NCBI RefSeq assembly: GCF_036169555.1
Contig: NZ_CP108032.1
Coordinates: 6,758,001 to 6,822,000, forward strand
Direction: 5' to 3'
Length of the DNA: 64,000 bases
DNA from: Streptomyces sp. NBC_00306
GTDB lineage: Bacteria; Actinomycetota; Actinomycetes; Streptomycetales; Streptomycetaceae
The notes under the pieces are model-generated. The model had not been told where the DNA came from and made no database searches. It worked only from the letters and a program-made list of their open reading frames with translations. Shown here piece after piece: positions 60,915 to 64,000 of this stretch (position 1 is the stretch's first letter; each line of letters begins with the position of its first letter). A program made the translations under genes and the position numbers.

Positions 60915-61412
60915 TCAGCAGGCTCGCTCGTATTCGATCTGGTCGAGCAGGTTGCCCTCACCGAAGTCGAAGGCCCGTGCGGCGCCGGTCTCGGCGAAGC
61001 CCGACTTGGCGTAGAACCGTCGCGATTGGGGGGTGTCGCGCAACGTCCACAGGTGCACCCGCGTGAATCCCTCGTCGCGGAGGCGGTTCAGCGTCCCTGT
61101 CATCAACACGGCGGCGACCCCGCTGCCCCAGGCGTCGGGATGGCTGTAGAAACTGCAGATCTCCGCGAGACCCGGGCGGCCCGGGGACGGGAGACAGAGG
61201 GACAGCGCCACGGGGCGGTCGTCGAGGGCCGCGAGCAGGATCGTCCCCGTCCCTCCCGCGACCCGATCGTGCCAGCGGGTCCGCCTGCTGAGGACACCGC
61301 GTGCGGCGAAATCGGGCGCGAAGAAGGGGGCGTAGGCCGCCTCCCAGGCGGCGGCGTGGATCTCGCCGAGCACGCGTCCGTCGTCCGGCTCGGCCTGGCG
61401 CACCTTGATCAT
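60915..61412 (-). CDS. GNAT acetyltransferase
   Basis: 165 residues. IKVRQAEPDDGRVLGEIHAA, the acetyl-CoA loop WGSGVAAVLMTGTLNRLRDE, and VHLWTLRDTPQSRRFYAKSG followed by FAETG. A typical single-domain N-acetyltransferase of unknown substrate. Confidence 0.92.
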   Translation of the reverse strand: MIKVRQAEPDDGRVLGEIHAAAWEAAYAPFFAPDFAARGVLSRRTRWHDRVAGGTGTILLAALDDRPVALSLCLPSPGRPGLAEICSFYSHPDAWGSGVAAVLMTGTLNRLRDEGFTRVHLWTLRDTPQSRRFYAKSGFAETGAARAFDFGEGNLLDQIEYERAC

Positions 61413-61485
61413 CGGCTCATCCTCCTGATGTCGCTCCTGGGAGCCGCCTCAGCCTTCCGGCCCGACGCGAGGCGTGCCGGTCCGG

Positions 61486-61902
61486 TCACGTCTGCGGCCG
61501 GACGGACCCCGGCCACGGCCGGAGCCGGCCCGGCCAGGTCGCCCAGCGCACGGAGTCGCACTCCTCCGGCGGCAGCAGGCCCGCGCCGATGAGCGCCGCG
61601 CGGCCGGCCTGTGAGCCGGCGATCCGGTAGCCGTACTCGGACGAGTCCACCTCGTGGTGCCTGCCGTCCGTGAGCAGTACCGCGGCCGCCACTCCGCCCA
61701 GCCCGTCCAGCAGGCCCTCCCGCAGCGCCGGCACGTACTCCGGGGGCAGCCGGTCCTCCGGGAGGGAGTTCCGGAGCTCCAACGCCGCGTCCGCCCGGGG
61801 CGGTTCGAAGGTGGCGACGATGTACGCGAAAGGGCCGCAGGCGCCGATGTTCATCTTGACGTGAACACGGACGTCGGGTACCCGTACAGGCAGGCCGGTC
61901 AT
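61486..61902 (-). CDS. Stand-alone EF-G domain IV-like protein
   Basis: 138 residues from ATG 61902. PPEYVPALREGLLDGLGG, then VLLTDGRHHEVDSSE and YRIAGSQAGRAAL, follow domain IV of elongation factor G (in EF-G: PGEYIPAVDKGIQEQL and FGSYHDVDSSELAFKLAAS). VDSSE is residues 85-89. No GTPase, domain II, III or V is present, and the protein ends soon after. Domain IV reaches the ribosomal decoding centre in EF-G. Whether this protein binds ribosomes is unknown. Another start (GTG) a few codons upstream is possible. Confidence 0.78.
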   Translation of the reverse strand: MTGLPVRVPDVRVHVKMNIGACGPFAYIVATFEPPRADAALELRNSLPEDRLPPEYVPALREGLLDGLGGVAAAVLLTDGRHHEVDSSEYGYRIAGSQAGRAALIGAGLLPPEECDSVRWATWPGRLRPWPGSVRPQT

Positions 61903-62039
61903 GGTCGACACCGTAGAGGTGTCCCGGATCGGCGGTCGACCGGTTTGACGTCGGGGGACGGGGACCGAGGCACCGTCACTCGCGGCGCGTCGGCCACATC
62001 CGCCCGTGCAAAACACGTCACATCACGGACCACTTCCGC

Positions 62040-62072
62040 CCTGTTCCGAATCAACACGTATATTCGGACAGG
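62040..62072. promoter_or_regulatory. Inverted repeat upstream of the deacetylase-like gene
   Basis: CCTGTtCCGAAT and ATTCGGACAGG around a 10-base spacer (one bulged T), in an AT-richer stretch 44 bp before ATG 62116. The right arm includes ATTCGGACA, also in the candidate operator at 48339. Confidence 0.5.
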
Positions 62073-62115
62073 TGTAACCGGGGGCATGTGTTTGTTTTTC
62101 TGGGGGCGGAATTCT

Positions 62116-63390
62116 ATGGCGCAGAGTGTGAGGGCCCAGGCGCGTGCCCGTGCCCGTAAACGGGCACGCATCCGGTTCGGAGCCGCGGGGGTGGCCGCCA
62201 TCGTGGCCGGAGCGGTGGGAATCCTGGCGTTGACCGGCGGGGACGGGGACGGCGCCGCCAACGCGGCGTCACGCAGTGGCGTGGGGGAGAAGTCCGCCAA
62301 GGACGACGAGGAGAAGTGGGACGGCACGACCAAGGTGCTGGGGGACGGCTCGACCTCCTACACCGGGCCGCAGCCCAAGCAGCTCGAGCCCAAGAAGCTC
62401 AAGCCGGGGGAGAAGCCCCCGCAGTTCGTCGTGTTCTCCTGGGACGGCGCCCTGGAGGGCGACGACCGGACGTTCTCCCGCTTCCGCAAGGTGGCCAGGG
62501 AGAGCGACGCCACCATGACGTTCTTCCTCACGGGCATCTATCTGCTGCCCAAGGACAAGGCCAGTCTCTACCGTCCGCCGCAGCACGGCGTCGGCGCGGC
62601 CGCGATCTCGTACCCCACGGACGAGCACATCCGCACCACCCTGAAGGAGCTCGGCGGCGCCTGGAAGGACGGCAACGAGATCGGCTCCCACTTCAACGGC
62701 CACTTCTGCGGTGAGAAGGGCGGCGGCGACTGGAGCGTCGAGGAGTGGAAGAGCGAGATCGAGCAGACCTACGGTTTCGTCAAGAAGTGGAAGACGAACA
62801 CGGGCATGAAGGATCTGCCGCCGCTGCCCTTCGACGTGCAGAAGGAGACCGTGGGTGGTCGCGCTCCGTGCCTGGAGGGCCAGAAGAACCTGATCCCCGC
62901 GATCAAGAAGTTCGGCTGGCGCTACGACGCGAGCTCGTCCGGTGACTTCCAGATCTGGCCGTCCAAGATCAACGGCATCTGGAACTTCCCGCTCCAGCTC
63001 CTGCCCTACCCGGACAAGGAACTCCAGGTCCTCGCCATGGACTTCAACTTCCTCTACAACCAGTCCGGCGGTACCACCGAAGGTGATCCGTCGCGCTACG
63101 CGGAGTGGGAGAAGGAGACCCGGGACGCCTACCTCAACGGGTTCGAGCGGGTCTACAACGGCAGCCGCGCCCCCATGTTCATCGGCAACCACTTCGAGAA
63201 CTGGAACGGCGGCATCTACATGGATGCCGTGGAGGACGTCATGCGGAAGGTCTGCCCCCGCTCCGACGTGAAGTGTGTGTCGTTCCGGGAGCTCAGCGAC
63301 TGGCTCGACGTCCAGGACCCCCAGGTCCTCGCCAATCTGCGCGGCCTCGACCCGGCGCAGTCCCCGGACTGGAAGGCCTTGATCGACTGA
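62116..63390 (+). CDS. Secreted polysaccharide deacetylase-like (CE4/NodB) protein
   Basis: 424 residues. A very basic N-terminus (ARARKRARIR) and a hydrophobic helix (AAGVAAIVAGAVGILALT) anchor or export it, then a Lys-rich linker. The NodB-like barrel has D110 in VVFSWDGAL in place of TFDDG, and a zinc-type H192-x3-H196 in IGSHFNGHF. MTFFLTGIYLLP and GWRYDASSSGDF are also consistent. Only one aspartate is at motif 1, so activity may differ from classical deacetylases. ATG 62116 follows GGGGGCGGA. Convergent with the PBP gene. Confidence 0.85.
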   Translation: MAQSVRAQARARARKRARIRFGAAGVAAIVAGAVGILALTGGDGDGAANAASRSGVGEKSAKDDEEKWDGTTKVLGDGSTSYTGPQPKQLEPKKLKPGEKPPQFVVFSWDGALEGDDRTFSRFRKVARESDATMTFFLTGIYLLPKDKASLYRPPQHGVGAAAISYPTDEHIRTTLKELGGAWKDGNEIGSHFNGHFCGEKGGGDWSVEEWKSEIEQTYGFVKKWKTNTGMKDLPPLPFDVQKETVGGRAPCLEGQKNLIPAIKKFGWRYDASSSGDFQIWPSKINGIWNFPLQLLPYPDKELQVLAMDFNFLYNQSGGTTEGDPSRYAEWEKETRDAYLNGFERVYNGSRAPMFIGNHFENWNGGIYMDAVEDVMRKVCPRSDVKCVSFRELSDWLDVQDPQVLANLRGLDPAQSPDWKALID

Positions 63391-63436
63391 GGCGGGTCAG
63401 GGGGCGCGGCAGACCTGTCGACGCGCCCCGGGGCCG

Positions 63437-63467
63437 CGCACGCCCCGGCCGTGCCGGGGCGCGTGCG
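63437..63467. terminator. GC-rich hairpin between convergent genes
   Basis: CGCACGCCCCGGC (63437-63449) pairs with GCCGGGGCGCGTGCG (63453-63467), with a two-base bulge and a three-base loop. Confidence 0.72.
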
Positions 63468-63471
63468 CCGG

Positions 63472-64000
63472 TCACCGCGCCGACGCCATGTGGTCCTTCC
63501 AGATCTTCGTCGCCATCGAGACCGGTGAGCCGGCGTCCGGCCCGCCCAGCCCCTTGAGCGGCAGCAGCTCCAGCTTCCTCAGGTCCGTCCGGTAGAGCAC
63601 CACCGCCGTGGACTCCTGCGGTGTGTACCCGACGAACCAGGCCGCCGTGTCGTCCTGTGTCGTCCCGGTCTTGCCGGCCGCGTCCTCGCCGACCGACTTG
63701 GCCGCCCGTCCGCTGCCCTCCTGCACCGAGTCCCGGAGGGCGTCGGTGACCTTGGCGGCCACATCGGGGCTCATCGCCCGGTCCGCGTCCGGCCGCGGCA
63801 GCCGCAGCAGCTTCCCGTTACGGGTCACCTTCAGCACCGAGTAGGGCTCGGTGTGCATGCCCTCCGCGGCGAAGGTCCCGTACGCGGTCGCCATACGGAT
63901 GGCACTGGGCTTGGAGTTGCCGAGCGAGAACTCCGGTATGGAGCGCCCGAAGCTGGACGTCAGCAGCCCGGAGTCGGCCGCGGTCTTGCGGACCTTGTCC
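63472..64000 (-). CDS. Class A penicillin-binding protein, C-terminal part (gene cut by window)
   Basis: About 176 residues enter from the right edge and end at 63472. FGRSIPEFSLGNSKPSAIRM and ATAYGTFAAEGMHTEPYSV precede AAGKTGTTQDDTAAWFVGYT, the K-T-G motif of transpeptidases. The G-N-S-K-P-S-A and TAYGTFA pattern is that of bifunctional PBP1-type glycosyltransferase/transpeptidases. The catalytic serine and N-terminal glycosyltransferase lie outside the window. Confidence 0.9.
   Translation of the reverse strand, partial: DKVRKTAADSGLLTSSFGRSIPEFSLGNSKPSAIRMATAYGTFAAEGMHTEPYSVLKVTRNGKLLRLPRPDADRAMSPDVAAKVTDALRDSVQEGSGRAAKSVGEDAAGKTGTTQDDTAAWFVGYTPQESTAVVLYRTDLRKLELLPLKGLGGPDAGSPVSMATKIWKDHMASAR

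Overview
High-GC DNA with GTG starts, ATGA/GTGA stop-start overlaps and actinobacterial gene families (F420-dependent oxidoreductases, SrtE-type LAxTG sorting signal, DUF1996, class A beta-lactamase next to BlaA/BlaB-like genes) places this window in a Streptomyces or close relative chromosome. No rRNA, tRNA, CRISPR array, insertion sequence or integrase was seen.

Region 1 (1-16358) is most of an extracellular-type contractile injection system (eCIS, the Streptomyces phage-tail-like particle). On the minus strand lie a truncated membrane protein with immunoglobulin-like domains (1-779) and an effector candidate (890-2452) that joins a DUF4157 eCIS leader to a C-terminal deaminase-like zinc domain. 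A divergent region then starts a tightly packed plus-strand operon: sheath, tube, tail-assembly protein, a 52-residue protein, a 1144-residue disordered protein full of VQR motifs, second tube protein, LysM baseplate hub, VgrG spike, gp25 wedge, baseplate J, tail protein I, and a CisA-like bitopic membrane protein. No tail-fibre gene is present. The AAA+ ATPase and tail terminator expected for such systems are not in the window and probably lie to the left. A strong bidirectional hairpin closes the region.

Region 2 (16504-26962) is a divergent oxalate catabolism locus. Leftward: oxc-like TPP enzyme, frc, an ADP-forming acyl-CoA ligase, and an OxlT-like antiporter. Rightward: sucC and sucD paralogues and an aldehyde dehydrogenase. 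A perfect 8-bp inverted repeat in the shared promoter region is the likely operator.

Region 3 (27030-36877) holds a DUF2254 membrane protein, a cell-wall-anchored DUF1996 protein, a three-repeat S1 RNA-binding protein, a Tat-exported GH78 alpha-L-rhamnosidase with a LacI-type operator, and the start of a beta-lactamase locus arranged as in S. cacaoi (blaB-blaA, then divergent bla at 37043-37987, with a T-N11-A LysR box between).

Region 4 (38226-51282) is ordinary housekeeping and accessory content: CorA-family transporter, YciI-like and HAD proteins, a frameshifted endonuclease/exonuclease/phosphatase gene, an I36-type protease-inhibitor-like secreted protein, two F420-type oxidoreductases, a GT-C-like membrane protein, a GlxA-type regulator divergent from two small membrane proteins, an isochorismatase and a GNAT enzyme.

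Region 5 (51410-64000) carries a DHFR-like reductase, a four-gene overlapping operon (alpha/beta hydrolase, acyltransferase, NarL-type sensor kinase and regulator), an unrecognised 300-residue protein, a YciO-type protein, a HAD-IIA phosphatase, a decayed gene, a second GNAT enzyme, an isolated EF-G domain IV-like protein, a secreted polysaccharide-deacetylase-like protein, and the 3' end of a class A penicillin-binding protein gene.
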